Source: Druceiella hillmani
Taxonomy: Eukaryota; Arthropoda; Insecta; Lepidoptera; Hepialidae
Assembly (NCBI GenBank): GCA_039881145.1
Contig: JAYKKI010000003.1
Location: forward strand, 4,545,001-4,609,000
DNA length: 64,000 nt
Direction: 5' to 3'
Part shown: positions 25,481 through 40,254 of the stretch, piece by piece
How the letters are laid out: the number at the start of each line of letters is the position of its first letter
Position numbering within the stretch: position 1 is the stretch's first letter
Translations under genes and position numbers: made by a program
Notes under the pieces: generated by a model
The model's database searches: none
Told to the model about the DNA's origin: nothing
Seen by the model: the letters and a program-made list of their open reading frames with translations, nothing else

Positions 25481-28400
25481 TAAAAAAATTAATCAATATT
25501 TTCTCATTCCAAGTGAAATAACGAACATGCTATCACTTTTGGATTCAACAATGAATTTCGTGCTAAATTGCAATATGAGCCAATATCTATATTTCCGGTT
25601 AAAGTTCGTGCATCTAGCACATAATCTGCTACTGCCGATAGAGTAGAATAACATATTTTAAAGTCGGTGTGTATTATGTTATTTATAAATATTGTAATGT
25701 GATTCAGATAAACGAGATTGAACGGAAAGTTTAGACAAAAAATGTCATTTTTATTTCGTCATGGACAGTATACAGTGCTATTGTCAGTACTATGTTAGTA
25801 TTATCGTATTCATAAACGCCGTAACGTGATTAATTCAACAAAATGGTATCGGAAATTGAATAGAAATTTGAAAAAATTTTATTTTTAAACGATTTATTTT
25901 AATATCTCGAAAACTTCATTATTGTAAATAAACGAGAAAATGTATTCAAATTTAAAATGAAGAGTTATGAAGCAGGATAAGAGTAAATATGAAATACTAT
26001 ATATTTAAAAAATAAGTTGTATCTATATTTTAAATTCTAGGGGTGGTTCTCTATAACGACCATAAATTGACATTAGTGTTAATAAGTTTAATTAAAAGAC
26101 TGATAATTAAAACAGTATGACGTGATAAATGTGTTTATTTACTGGTGTTCTTCATAGTTTATTAGATAATATTGTATTTGCCTACTTGTATCGTACCTCT
26201 TTTCAATGACATGAAAATAGAAGTTTAGTAACTTTAAGCTGATTTGTTAATAATTATTTTTACCTTATCGAAACTATATCAAAGTCCGTTATGCATACTT
26301 TTGGTCATAATTATGTTTTTTACAGATGAAATTAAATACATTTATTTCTTCATATAAATAATAGTTTCATCTTTCTCTTGCTTCTTAATACTTGAATGAA
26401 ATACTTTTGCCTTAGAGCGTAAAATTAATTGTTTTATTCTAAATGTAACTTATGTGTCAATAGGTTGTCATTTCCCCAATTTGTTTCTACTACTACGTTA
26501 CTTACTACGTACTTACTTACTACGTACTTACATACTTACTACATACTACGTACTTACGACTACGTTTCGAAGGTCAAATCAGGCCTCGTTTTGTCACGTA
26601 ATAGTTGAGCAGCATCATCATAAAGGTGACTATGGTGCCTTCTATATATAGATTTGTTAATTCATTTATGTTAATTAAAAGAGTATTAGTCCTAAAGTTC
26701 CGTCTTGTGAAACATCGAATTACAAGAATATTTTCTCGCTAACTGTATCATTAATTTGAATGGTGTGTCTTTCAAGCAGCTCTAAAATAAACCTAACCAC
26801 CATCGTAATGAAATGTAATTTTATGTGTAAGTTTTTTACTAAATTTCTGTGAAGCGAATTTAGAAAATTTGTGGAGAATATCATTTAGAATACTGCAGAT
26901 GCTGAATTTGCTCATGGAAATAGGGGCTAAATGTTTTATGTACGTCCATAAAGTATTTAATTTTGAAACAAAGATTATCGTTACTGAATAAAAATTGAAA
27001 ACCGAATCGATTTTAGGAAATTTTAGTCCTATTTCTATCTGATTATATCAATACGGGCATTTAAAAATCTTTTAAATTATCTAAAAATATTAGTCAACAA
27101 CAGTCAGCGCATACTTTTGTATAATACACAATGTAATACAAATTCACATACATTATTTTAATGAATTTTTGTTTTAGTTAAATAGTAACTGTGTCAAATA
27201 GCAAATTTTATTAACAGAAGACATTTATGTGGACTACGTTTAGTTTTTTGTATAAAAATGCATTGAATTTTATTGAAAAAATAGTTTGTAAATTCAAACT
27301 TTATTTTTAAGTGTGAATTCGTTTTAAAAAAACAAAATCTATGCGTTATAAAGAGATATATTTTAAGAGACATTTTTTGTCTTTTTTTTATGAAATGAAG
27401 TTTTTTGAGGTATCATATTCTGATACATTATCCAGTGTGAACCGTTCAAGAAATTAAAATATACGGATGGCTGGTGTTTTTTGAATTTATTTTGCTTTTA
27501 CCATCACTTCACGTTTTCTTTTTATTACACTACAACGATAAAGATAAAGTAAAGATGATGAATGAAATGATAGAAAAACTTTAATCTCAGTTATATCAAT
27601 TGTTTTTAAGTATAAGTTAAAGAGATAAATATTCAATACGTTCTTTTTTAGATCAAAAGGTAGTGCATAACGTTTGTCCGGTGAAGGCACCTAGATACAA
27701 CGATTTTTTTTAAATTGTAAAAGAACTACTGAGTAACGTTATAAATTAATATGTAAAATATAGGGAAAGAATAAATTACGACTGATTATTCATGTAAGAC
27801 GTAATTTCCAAAGAATCTTATCATTTCTTCGTAAATGAAATGTTACGAGTAATACATTTCACATAAGATGATAATAGTTATTAGCACAGACTAAAAGGGG
27901 TAAGAAACTGCTAAATTACTGTCAATGAAATATTTTTGTAACTATTAGGTATTATGAAACGTGTCTTGTAGTAAGAATAGTCCTTGACGTAAACAATAGT
28001 GCCCAGTTAAAATAAATAACATAAATAAGATGATTGGTTATAAAAAAATTAGCCGAATGAGTATCAATTTACGATACACAACTTTTGTAAAAGAACGTCA
28101 TTAATGGAAGTTTGAAGCATGTCCTTGAATATTTTTAATATGACAAGTATTTGAATAAACTTTGGAAAAAATGTTGAATACATAAAGAGTTTATTGTGTT
28201 CTTTAATTTTTTATTATTAAGTAATTCACCATTGATCATAATTTTTCTACTAAAAAAAAGTTTGCCACGAAAAGTTTTATTCTTCGGAAAAGAAAATTTT
28301 GATTAACAGATAGAAAATTTCTCATATGAAATTACAACTTTATCATGTCACATATATCTCTTTTAAAAAATAAAATAATTTTAATATTTAAATGAGGAGA

Positions 28401-31400
28401 ACTTATATTTCTATTCACAAAGGGAATTGTTTGCAAGTGATATATAGTAAAATCATTTAAGGCTTAGATTCAAAATAATATCTTAACAAGCTTATAGCAA
28501 TGAATTGTGACAGGAGTAAAGAAACACAATTATCAGTTTTTAGTTAAGTTTGTTTTATTTTAAATAAAAAACTTCTAATGATACCTAAGATTCCTATTAA
28601 ACTATTTTCAAAATTTTAATTTTTATAATGCATTGCCTACTATATCTTTCATAGGGGCAAATTAAAAAAAAATTATTTGATATAACAAACTAACGATTTT
28701 TTTCTTTACTTGTCTTATGAGATACGCTTTGATTTTTTGCGAGTGAGTAATTTTAGGTTTCTTCTTGATTGCGTTGACTTGAAGCCTTTAATTTTTTACA
28801 ACTCCAAGGGACCGTAAAATAGAGAGTAAATAGTTGATATTAATTTTAAGTCGATACAAAAAAAAAGGAAAAAAAGCCTTCACAGAACAACAGGCGGACA
28901 AGGAAGTGATCCTCTAAGGGTTTCTTTTTTTATTTTTGAGGTACGGAATCCTAAAAAAATAATTCAAAGCTAAACGACATTTATTAATTTATTATTATTA
29001 ATTATTTTGACTATTTATAAACAAATATTTTATAAAAGTAAGCGTGTGGACAGTAAAAAAATTAAACAGTTTTTACGGAAACTGGTAACTGTTTTTTACT
29101 TGTGCTTTTATATTTCTACCGTTGACATGTAACGGTAAACATTTATGACTTGAAAAAGAAAATAACAATATATATGACTTCTGCAAAAAAATCCTTAAAT
29201 GTTCGTTAAAGCTTGTTCAATACCAGAAGAAGAGTAGAGATTAATTTTTTCAATGACTTTTGATGTTTTAATGATGATTGCGTATAAGAATGTTTTAAAC
29301 TATACAAGAGAAAGAATGCGCAGATGAGAATACTCTAGATTCATAATTAGATAATCTCAGAAATATGGTCATATTGTTTGACACTAAGTCTGTAATGTAA
29401 ATATAAATTTTCGAGGCAATTTTTATTTATTATATTTCCCAGAAAAGAAAAAAAAATAAAAGACATTGATAAAACCGGATGCTTCGACGGAATACCTCAA
29501 TAAGAATGACGTTGAAAATTATCCTATCAAATACTTGTTTAGCAACTGAGAGTTAATAAATTTTTCGATATATAAGTTGTTTAATTGTCGATAAAATTGT
29601 ATTCTTTAGTTGATCCTACACAGCTGGTTACTATTTAATACTGTATGTATGTAAAGGAAGTTAAATAACATTGCAATTTTAATTGCACTTTATTAAACAT
29701 TTTTATTTTTCGTGGTATTTACACGACTCCCGACACTTGCCCGTAAGAATTAAATATAAAATATTTATCTACATGCAGGTCTTTTCTCCTAGTTCAAAAT
29801 AAGTCCCGCAATAGCTAAATGTGTGTATCACGTAAAAGTAACTTTCATTGAGTTTACAGGAAATTAGAGGCATCGCCACCATTTGCAACTTATAATTAGT
29901 CATTTCGATATCATAAAGTGTTTCGCAGACCGATCGAACAATGGCTTGAACGGGTAGCAGGGTACGACTCATTGACAAGGTTTAGATTATCAGTGATGCT
30001 GGCTAACAGTTATCCGGAATGGGCGTACGTGCTAATATAGACTGACGTTTTTCATGACAAAATTAGTTTAATTTTAAATTTAATGTATTATATTTTATTG
30101 TAGTGCAATGGATCTTTTTTAATTCTCTCTTAATACTTTAATATTGGATCAATTCTTTTTGACGACAGGTTATACTATATTTTACTCTTAATTTCGGGTC
30201 AATAAGAAGTAATACTAATGTTCCAAAAGAAAAGAAAAACGATTTTAATTATGTAATTACCGTAAAAACATGTCTTTTCTTTATTAGATGTGATGTACAT
30301 TTTATTATACAGTTTTTCGTTTACACTTTTGCGACACACTCAATCTTCTCATATTTTATGAAAGAAAAATTTTATTTATACTTATGTACACTCGTTGGAA
30401 GTTATATTTTTTTTTTGTATAAAAAATAACTTTATTTAGCACACAAATCATTAGCGAAATTAAATAATAAATTTACTGGTGTGTGATTACAATTGAGATT
30501 GTTAAAATCCAAATTCAATCAAATTATTAAATTTTAAAACTTATATTAAAATTTATTTGACAGATGAGTGCCCCACAATTTTTTTTTCGACTGGCTTTGA
30601 ATTGTAAGCCAATCATCTGCAAGACCGTTTCCAAATTATCGCGCTTCAGTTTTATTATTTTCTCACACAGAGTAGTAATAATGTTATCTTTTTATCTTGA
30701 GTTATAATCATTATCATATATAAATGTATTATTATTATTATTCACAATATTATTACGGTCTGGCTTACAATGGAAAAACAGTATAAAAATAAATACTCTA
30801 GATTCATAGTGAACAACTCATCTGTCAAATAATCTATGTAAATATTGGTTTAGTTAGCAACTTCATTCTGTCATTTCTCTTTTTGTCGCATTCGTAAAAT
30901 TTCACTCTCATATTTTTTTTATAACGTGCCTTAAGAAATATAACTTCAATATTAATGAAAAAGTCTGTAAACTTCACAGCGTGCATCTCCTCAAATTATT
31001 TGATTCTTTCTAAATTACGGGAATGATGAGTGTGTCCATATAATATTATAGATTTCAGAAATTATAAGATCCGAAATTTTGGAGCGATATGAATGTTATG
31101 TCTATTTACTTGCAAAGAAATCTAGCGAATTGCGTGAAATTCATAAAATGTTTACGCACATGGGACTAAATCACTAACTTAAATTATCTTTCAGATTTTA
31201 CCCTTCTACTTTAAAATTTAACTCTATATTAACAAGAAGAACTTATGAATGAAACTTATATTTTTATGTGACTTGCATGTCTATCAAATTAATAAAAATT
31301 GTTTTATTTTGTTACTTTAAAAAGTGTTACCATTACCACACTTACATTTTATTGTTTAATGACTTGGATTGTTTGAAAAATTTTAAACCACTTTTTGATC

Positions 31401-31622
31401 GACCTTTATAAGTATAGTGGCATAGAGGACATTTCACTTTACAATTCATTCTTGAAAATAAATTATCAGACTTACATTTAGGATACTTTTAAATTTTGTT
31501 CTAAATACCTTCAAGAGTATTTAATTATATAATAACTTATTATTAACGAGATATAACTTTTGAAATTAAAAACTGAATCTATAATCTGTACAAGTATATC
31601 TATCGCAAGAGTCAAAGATATG
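25481..31622. other. AT-rich stretch without a recognised gene
   Basis: It contains the TACGTACTTACT array at 26488-26564. A somewhat GC-richer frame at 29769-29978 (minus) looks protein-like in composition but matches nothing I know. No other structure is evident. Confidence 0.5.
26488..26564. repeat. Tandem TACG/TACTTACT repeat
   Basis: Repeats of TACGTACTTACT and shorter TACT/TACG units, imperfect. The unit is largely self-complementary (TACGTA), so the array can form alternative secondary structures. Confidence 0.9.
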
Positions 31623-31639
31623 TATATATATATATATAT

Positions 31640-31706
<67 letters not shown>

Positions 31707-31712
31707 TACATC
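31623..31712. repeat. Composite (TA)n(CA)n(TA)n microsatellite
   Basis: TA repeats at 31623-31640, CACACACA at 31641-31648, then a long TA run followed by TGTA/CATA variants. It yields spurious Tyr-Ile frames on both strands. Confidence 0.96.
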
Positions 31713-32791
31713 TTTCATTTAATAATTGATCGAAAACATATTTTTCACTAAATGCCTATACCGTTTCCAAACTTTTTTCTTTTCTTTGTTTTCTTTAGAT
31801 CGAAAGAGGGGACATTGCTAAAATGCAACAAATTTTATTTTTCGCCAAGGAGAAGCCGTATGAATTATGTTGCAAAACATATTTGTTATGTTATGATAGA
31901 CTCTTTCGATAACTCTTTCTAAGAAATTCAAAATAAAAAGTGGAAAATATTTTTTCTTTACTTTACTTGTTATGTAATTAAAACATGTCCTCTCTAAAAT
32001 TTAATCACAATGAATCTTAATGTTAAGGAGTTATGATTCAATGACCTATGAATAAACAAATAGATAGGTATATATCAAATTTAAAGCATTCCATTTTTGC
32101 TATTTGACTCCAAAACAATGACAATTAAATTAAGTTTTCATGTTTAGGACAGTGAATAAGTTTATACCATTTGTATGCATTATAAATAAAAAAAACATAT
32201 GGATGAATCTAGTCTAACAACTAGCATACAAACCTATTCAAGTTCTATTCAAGTTGAATTTAGATATGAACCTGAAATCTTGAAAAAAGACCAATTATAA
32301 AATTAAAAAAATATCAACCTGAAACGACGTACCATAATTTGCTAAAGATAATCCCACTAATAAATGTAATTATCATACCAACTCCAATAAAATAACACAT
32401 AGCAATGCTAATATAGTTTTGGTCGGGCATATGATAATTAAAATATAACATAAATTGTTAGAAAACAATGTATTATTAGTGAAATAACGTTGTAATAACG
32501 GATAATTTAATTAAATTGCTCATAATTGAAAAGGAGGTTGCTACTTAGTCCATGGTAACTTCATTCTCTAATTAATTTCTATACATTTTTATCTTAATAT
32601 ACTCTTCTTTCTACAAGGGAAATGAAATTATTTGTCCCGTTACCACATCGTTGATACAACGTAAATGTTGCTCGCGTTAGGATTTCCCAAAGGTTTGCAT
32701 AGCAAAAAGCACTTTGTATACTCGTTCCTATATTAATTTTACTTTTCATTTCTTATTTAATGATGTGAAAATTGCTAAAGATATTTTATCA

Positions 32792-32792
32792 A

Positions 32793-32832
<40 letters not shown>

Positions 32833-32835
32833 ATA
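32792..32835. repeat. (AT)n microsatellite
   Basis: An AT run broken once by TTT at about 32818-32820. Confidence 0.95.
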
Positions 32836-33421
32836 GCACTAGATCGGTAAAAGTATCTTATGTATTAATTTGCAATCAGATTATTATAAAATACTTTTTA
32901 GTGAAACTTTCTTTGTGACTGTTTGCCAGTCAATCACGCCTAAATGACTGGACATATTATTTTGAAACTTGGCGACATAGTTCATGATTAAAACACATTT
33001 CAAACAAATAAATAGCATGCGCTTTATAAAGTAATTAAAATTTAGTGATAGCATATCAATATATCAAATTTTAAACATATTAATTATCTCGACAGATCAA
33101 AACCGGCATGCAAATCCGTCGTTTTAATCTAAAGTCCACTCAAGCGAAATCATAGGCAGAAGCTAATTTACACTTGTGATAAATTTTAAGAAGTGTTGTA
33201 CCTGCAAATGAAATTAATTGACCACAAAAATATAGTTTCCGTAATTTTTGTATGTTTTTTTTAACACGCATCACGTAAAAACTCCTGACCCAATTAAGAT
33301 AGAGTATTTTGGAATTATAGGGATTAACTTAAACTACTATTAATTTTTCGGTTTTATTGGAATTGGATTACTCAATCCAAAGTTATAGGAAATAAATATT
33401 AATATTATATAATAACAACGA

Positions 33422-33600
33422 GGAGTGCCTACCTACTCGACGCCTAGTATTTTAAAGAACGTGTGTTGTACCTCAATAGATGACGTTTGTAATTAAAATC
33501 AAGTAACGAAACTTTCCACCCGGACATAGATTGGTGAAATAATCGCGACCTAGGATAAAGTGTGGAGTAATGAGGGAGGGATACGTGCTTTAGTAACCAA
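33422..33600. repeat. Dispersed repeat, copy B
   Basis: Partner of 7385-7560: the same start (AGTGCCT) and the same order of shared blocks, including CTTTCCACCCGGAC and TTGGTGAAATAAT. Copy B is GC-richer than its flanks and contains CGACGCCTAG and CGCGACCTAGG. Class unknown. Confidence 0.55.
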
Positions 33601-34422
33601 GCCGAAAACGAAGCATGTAGCCTCTTTCACACTTAAAACTTTTTGCCACTGTATGCATTTGTTATAAAGTTGTGTTTTCTCAATTTGTTTAAAATTTTAA
33701 TATGCTGACGATATTTATAATTTACATACTTTGCTAAATTTAATATTCGGTAATATTTATTTGATTGTTACCTACTTTACTGTCTGCACATTAATTGAAA
33801 TTGTATACTCGGTGCATATGTAAATTTAAGGTAATTTGGAAAAAATAATTTAATTAATAGAATAAAAATAAATCGTTTCTGAATATTTCTCCATTTGTCT
33901 CCAAACCTGTTTATTCCTTCGCGTATTATACAAGAACAACTAAAATGATTTCGATAAAGTTTTCAACTAGTGGATTCTGTGGGATTTGGGTTCTAAAATA
34001 ATACCCCAGATCAAAAAGAGTCTTATATCGAATGTATGCACCTGTATATTAGAGTTGACTTATGTACTTTACAGTAATTGGTTACCAGAAATTATTTAGC
34101 AATTTGACGTTTGAACACAAAGTGTATTTACTTACAATAGTTTTGTAATAATTTTAATTGTTGGCGTTACGTGTATTAATCTTGCAATTAACTCAAAAAT
34201 GTTTCTGTAGATCCTGAGGTAAAGGAAGTTGCAAAACATCTAATTCAAGATAAATATAAAATTCGAAAAAAACATTTATAACTTTCAAAATAAAAGAGAG
34301 TAAAGATTGATTTCCATAAAAATTGAAGCCAAGGAGTTTGAAGCCAAAAATGCTAATTTCATGTTACGTATCAACGAATCTCACTGATTTATATTCGGGT
34401 ACGAGTTAGTACAGTTTCATAA

Positions 34423-34430
<8 letters not shown>

Positions 34431-34477
<47 letters not shown>
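34431..34477. repeat. (AT)n microsatellite
   Basis: A 47-bp pure TA run preceded by ATATGTG. Confidence 0.96.
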
Positions 34478-34480
<3 letters not shown>

Positions 34481-36776
34481 GTAATCATATTTTTATACTA
34501 TTATTACAAATATCTTTATACAATGTAGTTTTAATACAAAAAAATTGTATTAACTAAAAGTTATTCAATATCTATTTAACCTTGTGTTGCCCACGTTTTT
34601 AATGTCTTGTATTTCATACCTCCTAATCTAGTTTCCTTTACATTTTGCCTATAATTTTTAAATATATTTACAATTTAGATAACTTAGGTTTGACACTTTA
34701 AAAATGCGAATTTCTTCTTTTTTTCATTCACGTAAGTAAATGCTCAATTTCATTGGTTCAACAAGAATTTGAACCAAATTCTTACATATAAAGGTCAGTA
34801 AAATGTGATCAAACAAAATATTTTAGAATTGAAGATAAAGAATAGAAAACTATTCCAATAATATTTTGTTCTGAACGGACTAAAAATTGTCATAAACTAT
34901 CCAATATCTTTTAAATTAATTTACACGAATGTATGCAAATAAATATGACGACATTTTATAATTTAACACATGCAAGAAAATGTTCTTTTTGTATAACATA
35001 AATAGATGTTATACAATTTGTCAGTGAACAATTAAACATGTTCACAATATTTGTATTGTGTATTAAACAATATTACATTATATATTTTACACCGTTCAGT
35101 GTGTAGGTATATGTTTTCCGTGATTTCATTATCATTTTGTTACTTAAATTCGCTACCTCTAGTGGAGGATGGCAAAACAAAACTTTGACATTTAATAGTA
35201 TGGGAATATATTCAGCTCTGCTTAAAAATATATTTTATAAAAAAATGTTAAATTTTCTTGGGACGAATGTGTTGTTATATAAAAATTACATATATTGTAC
35301 TAATGTTGGACCACTGAAACATAAGGTTACTGTATAAATAAACTCACCTCATAAATAAAGCCTTCAATTGCAAAACTAGGTAGAACCGTCGGCAACAGCC
35401 ATCCGCATCTCGTAAAGGAATTGCTGGTCAACCACAAAATACTTAAAGCACATTTTCCTCCAAGATCAATGTAACTTCCATATTTCGTCGCGAATTTTCT
35501 TCCCAAACTACAATAAAAATCTTGGCATTACGATTTGGTAAACGTAATATCTGCTTTCTTTTAGTTATAGACAATTGCTTTGTACTAAAACGTTTCTGGC
35601 TTTACCATTGGCAGAGATGGATTTAATGTATTTATCAAAAATTACAATTTTAATGTAAATGTATGAAGTATGAAGTAATGAATACCATATTAATGTAAAT
35701 GTATGAAGTATGAAGCAAGAAACACCGTATGAAGTAATGAACACAATATAAAATATAGATTACGCGTTATTAAAGTTGACCAGATCATTTTGAATAGATA
35801 AAGGGATATTTATATGTGAACTATTTGTTGAAGGGCATTCGAATTTAATCCTTTAAATAAAACAGCCTATGATTATTGAAGATAAGATGAAAGGTGCATT
35901 AAATATATAATCAAAAATGGAAAGCAAAATCAATTGCTGTAAAATGATTATGGTTATAAGTATAATAAATGAGAATAAATTATTTATATTTTTTCAGATG
36001 GGATCAAATGTTATTGGAATAAAGTGCAAAAGAAGAAAAAAAGAAGTTAAAGGCAAGTTACTTTATTGAAAATAATCGTGGATTCCTTACTAGTCTTGAT
36101 GGCAATGATATTATAATTAATAAAATAAAATTACTGTTATGAATGACTTAATAAATTTCAACACATTTCATTGATATTTGAAGTATTATGAACACGAATT
36201 AATCAAGTAAATTAACTTACACTTATAATCTATTTGATGAAAATTCTGTAAATATTGTCATGTCTTATTTATGAAATTGAAAGATTTTTAAATCATTTTC
36301 TCATATTTTACAATTTCTGAAGCGTTTCTTATATCAAACATATTATTTATCCACGGCTTATGCGACATAATGATCTATTTGACACATAGATCTTGTATAT
36401 AAAGTCCATGACTCAACCATTATGCGGGATATATGAACAAAGATAAGAATATGCGGCGATTCATAATAACGATGTTACGTGTTAGAGACAGACAGTCAAA
36501 TAAAAATCATCTGAACTGTTTTTGCAACGCAGACGGAACTTGACGATAGTTGTTTTTTGACAATTTTCAATTTATCCGTACAGATAAATTATAGGTAGAT
36601 GTTAATACATAATCGTTTACCAAGTTTTTTTGCAAACATATTTTTTGGACATTTACATTAGCATTAAATAATCTTATGCATAATTTTATCGATGAAATTA
36701 ATTGGGCTTATTATCTTTAAATGCCATTTTATACTGACAGAAATTTAGATACTACTCTTTTTAAAATTCCGTAGAA

Positions 36777-36780
<4 letters not shown>
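34478..36780. other. AT-rich stretch without a recognised gene
   Basis: It holds a 40-bp tandem duplication at 35651-35730 with a partial third unit to 35749, and an 11-bp inverted repeat at 34989-35016 (ATGTTATACAA arms). The open frame at 35137-35337 shows no family features. Confidence 0.5.
35651..35749. repeat. 40-bp tandem repeat, 2.5 copies
   Basis: Units 35651-35690 and 35691-35730 share TAATGTAAATGTATGAAGTA and differ mainly near GAAGTAATGAAT/GAAGCAAGAAAC. A partial third unit runs to 35749. Confidence 0.88.

Positions 36781-36822
<42 letters not shown>
36781..36822. repeat. (TA)n microsatellite
   Basis: A pure 42-bp TA run. Confidence 0.97.
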
Positions 36823-36823
<1 letters not shown>

Positions 36824-39800
36824 CACCGCGTAGTAGTTAGGTCAATATGAAATATTTTACGATTATACATATTTTGCGCGTTTATTGCAAAATGTGATGT
36901 TTCTGGGGCTACCGGTTCGGTTTATGCTTTGATATGTCCATCAGTGAATTCTCTCCCTTTATAAGCATACGGGGGTATACCATAGTTAATTAAATAACCA
37001 ACTTTGTTCAAGGCTACAACATAACCAAGATTGCATTTATTTTTATTTTTAAACACAGTGGAAAAATTAATGTAGATTTGATTAATTCTAGATCAATGAT
37101 ATGTGAGTTTTATTCCAATTAGTGTGAGTGCATTAAGTTGGATGAAACTGAATAAATTTTCTTTTGTACACAAATAACTATAAACTTAGTTATAAAATAT
37201 ATTGTTTTATGTATTTTGCAAGTTTGATTTATAAAGAATTTACGATATTTAGTTATTAATCTCATTTAATAAATATAATTTTAAAGATCTATTACATTTC
37301 GTTATACTCATTTGACATAAAATTACTTTGTACGATCATCAATACTGTATATCAAACTCTGTGAATCGATTATAAATTGTCTTTGTTTACGAATGAATTT
37401 ATAAATTGGTTAATTATACAGGGAATATAGATGAAGATAATAGCGTAGTGTACTTCATTTTTCGGTATTATGTAAATTTCAATGGTGTTTGCCAACATGT
37501 CACATTTTGGCGTACCGATAACAGTTCAAATCCAATATATTTGGTAGCAAATTGGAAATAAATATTTATGGTTCTCGCGTTCAGTCATCAAGTTTAGAAC
37601 CTTTGTACCTCTTACCATTTTTCAATATAATAAACATTTTATAACCTTTTCATTCTTATCGAATAAATCTAATGAGACTACGCACATAGTCATCCAACAA
37701 AGACGAGTTGCAGGACAGGTTAATAGAAGATTATGCAAACAACTAGACAAGCGCTCCATTGAAAATGTCGACAACACAAGAGATCCTATCTCTTTTTAAG
37801 CTTCATTTATCGTTAATTACTCTGGAGTTATTATTGACGTTCTAATAAGAACATAAGCGGAAATTTTTGTTCCTTTATGCTGTGTGGAACGAAAGCTCTT
37901 AGCTCCGATCTGTTATTGTCATATCTGTTGCTAAGGTGAAATATATACGCGTACAAGAATAGCTTTGTTTTTTTTTATTTAACTAAAGAAGTGAAGAAAT
38001 TTTTAAACTAAGTTTGTGTAGTTAATGAAACTAAAGGATTTCTTCTTTCCGTACATGAAGTAAATTTCAGACGGGATAATATTTTTATGATTAATCGATT
38101 ATTTCTTGATACCTATACAATTCACACTTAGCTTAACTTTGCATTATTATGATTAATTATAAATTCTATAACGTGAAACAACATATTACGTGAGTAACAC
38201 AGCGTCCATATGGCATATTCAATTGCAATTTTCAATTCGATGTAACGCTATGTATTTTCTATGCACGAACAGTTTGGCATTTTGCGCCAAATGTTCATAA
38301 ACTGTTTACTACTTAAAAGACTACGTACGTTTTTAATTATACTCGTAAAAATCTAGCATTACCTGTGAATTAGATTTCGGTTTCTTAAAAAGGAAAAAAG
38401 GCACTTTTAAAATCACTCACTTACGCATCCATCTGTGTATCTGTTATAATCATTTCTATCAGTAACAATTTGATGGAGAAACATGAAATATGGGACAATT
38501 TTAAGTATACTATCTGCAAAATCTCAATACTTAACGCTTTAACTGAGAATTATTAGAATGAAAGTTTTAGAAGGGGTAAAGGAAACACTCCATTTTTCAC
38601 AGTTACTGCATTGTGTGTTATCAATTAAAAAAAACTACTTATGAATAATGGAAAACTATTTATTTTATATGATATAGTATGAGATAATTTTTGAAATATG
38701 ATTATTAAAAATGCCCCCAAAAATTTCGTCAGAAAAATTTGATGTACAAACTTGAAATTTGATGTAAGAATACATTTATTAACCTACATACTCCCATCTC
38801 TGACCCTCAGCTCCCTCATCTTCGAAACGGCTGATATAAAAATTATGAAAAAAAAAAGATTGCCAACATAAGTTTATTGAAAAGCAATAATGATGTCTTA
38901 AATTACATAGTTTTTAAAACATATTTTCACGTCTCTGAAAAACAGATTGGACAACACATACGTATGATAAAAAATAGTATCGACATTTGCAAATAATTTT
39001 ATAGAAATGCTGGATGTTCTCAAATGTTTACATATGACCAATATAGCTCGTAGTGCGAGTATTTAACAGGTTTCTTTACGATGCATATACGGATAGTACA
39101 AGTTGTAATTTTTCAGTTAAATCGAAAGTTCAATTAACATAATTAATAATGAGGAAAAACTTTCCAAATAATTCAATTAACATGATTAAATTATTGCGCA
39201 AAACGCACCAATAATTTTTTTCCAAGAGTAATTACGAAATTAACAGTTAAAAACAATCCTTATAGTGTGGTGGCCAGCAGGATATTTTAAAGAACTGAAC
39301 TGCGTTGAACTTACACACGTCAGCTTTTTCTTAATATCAATCAGATGTCCCATATCGCATAATATAAATTAATTATGCCCTCATTTCACATTTTTGCAAT
39401 CAATTCTCATAATTTTTTCCCTACACATTAAATATGGTGTGTCAGTTATGTTATCATCAAATCGATCTCGTGTAGTACTTTTTACACATAACATATGACA
39501 TATGCGTATAGTAACATATTTTAGAGATTAGCAATAACATCTTCTAAAGTTTGAAAAACGTTCTAAAAAACTAATTTTATAATTTTACATTTATTTTAAA
39601 GAAAGCTACATATTTTCAAAGACAATCTTAAATATTACACAGTACGCAAAATCCAGTAACTTGATTATTATAACATTAAATGAGAAATGAAAGACCTATC
39701 TAAATACATTATGAAAAAACTTATTAGTCAGCCACATTATACAAAGTTTAATTAGACGAAAATATTGTCTAAAAGTTAGCGCGTTAGTAATTAAAATAAG

Positions 39801-40254
39801 TTTCGTTAGCGAAACAAAATTTAAACGTATTTATGTATTAATATTTGGTTATCTGTTGAGACTTGCCCTAAAGTAAAGAATTGTTATTTTCCTGGAATCA
39901 TAATTCAAGTAGTATAATAGGTCGGTTTAAAAGCAATATATTACTAAATTAGTTTGTGCATGGTGCATTGTGCGGAAAGATGTTAATGTAAATCTCGTTT
40001 TGTACATGTGTAAATTTTACCATCTCATGACAGAAAATGCATACAGAACTAGGACGAAATTCATTGAATAGCCACTGCACGGAACAAATAGGAATAATTG
40101 GTTTTGTTGAATATATAAATACCCACTTTTGCAAATTCGCAGTAAATATTAATATTATTTTAGTTAAAAACACATCGATTATAATATAAAATTAATTGGA
40201 GACAAATATTTTCACTTTCACAAAAAGAAAGCGATCAAATGCGTATCAGTATTG
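36823..40254. other. AT-rich stretch without a recognised gene
   Basis: The block 38430-38850 carries degenerate interspersed-repeat phrases (AAACTTGAAATTTGATG; CCTCATCTTCGAAACGGCTG) related to those near 11.3 kb. The sequence just left of 40255 might contain the rest of a mariner element, but no transposase motif is visible there. Confidence 0.5.

Larger units (their letters stand above)
31713..34430. other. AT-rich stretch with one dispersed-repeat copy
   Basis: It includes a 44-bp (AT)n block at 32792-32835 with one TTT interruption, and repeat copy B (33422-33600). Between about 32926 and 33320 there are phrases typical of decayed arthropod interspersed repeats, such as TTGAAACTTGGCGACATAG. 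No gene is seen. Confidence 0.5.

Noticed and set aside
26488..26564. CRISPR-like regular repeat
   Set aside because: It is a simple TACG/TACTTACT tandem array without unique spacers, in eukaryotic sequence.
29769..29978. 69-codon minus-strand frame with protein-like composition
   Set aside because: No family resemblance, no supporting exon signals, and short enough to be chance.
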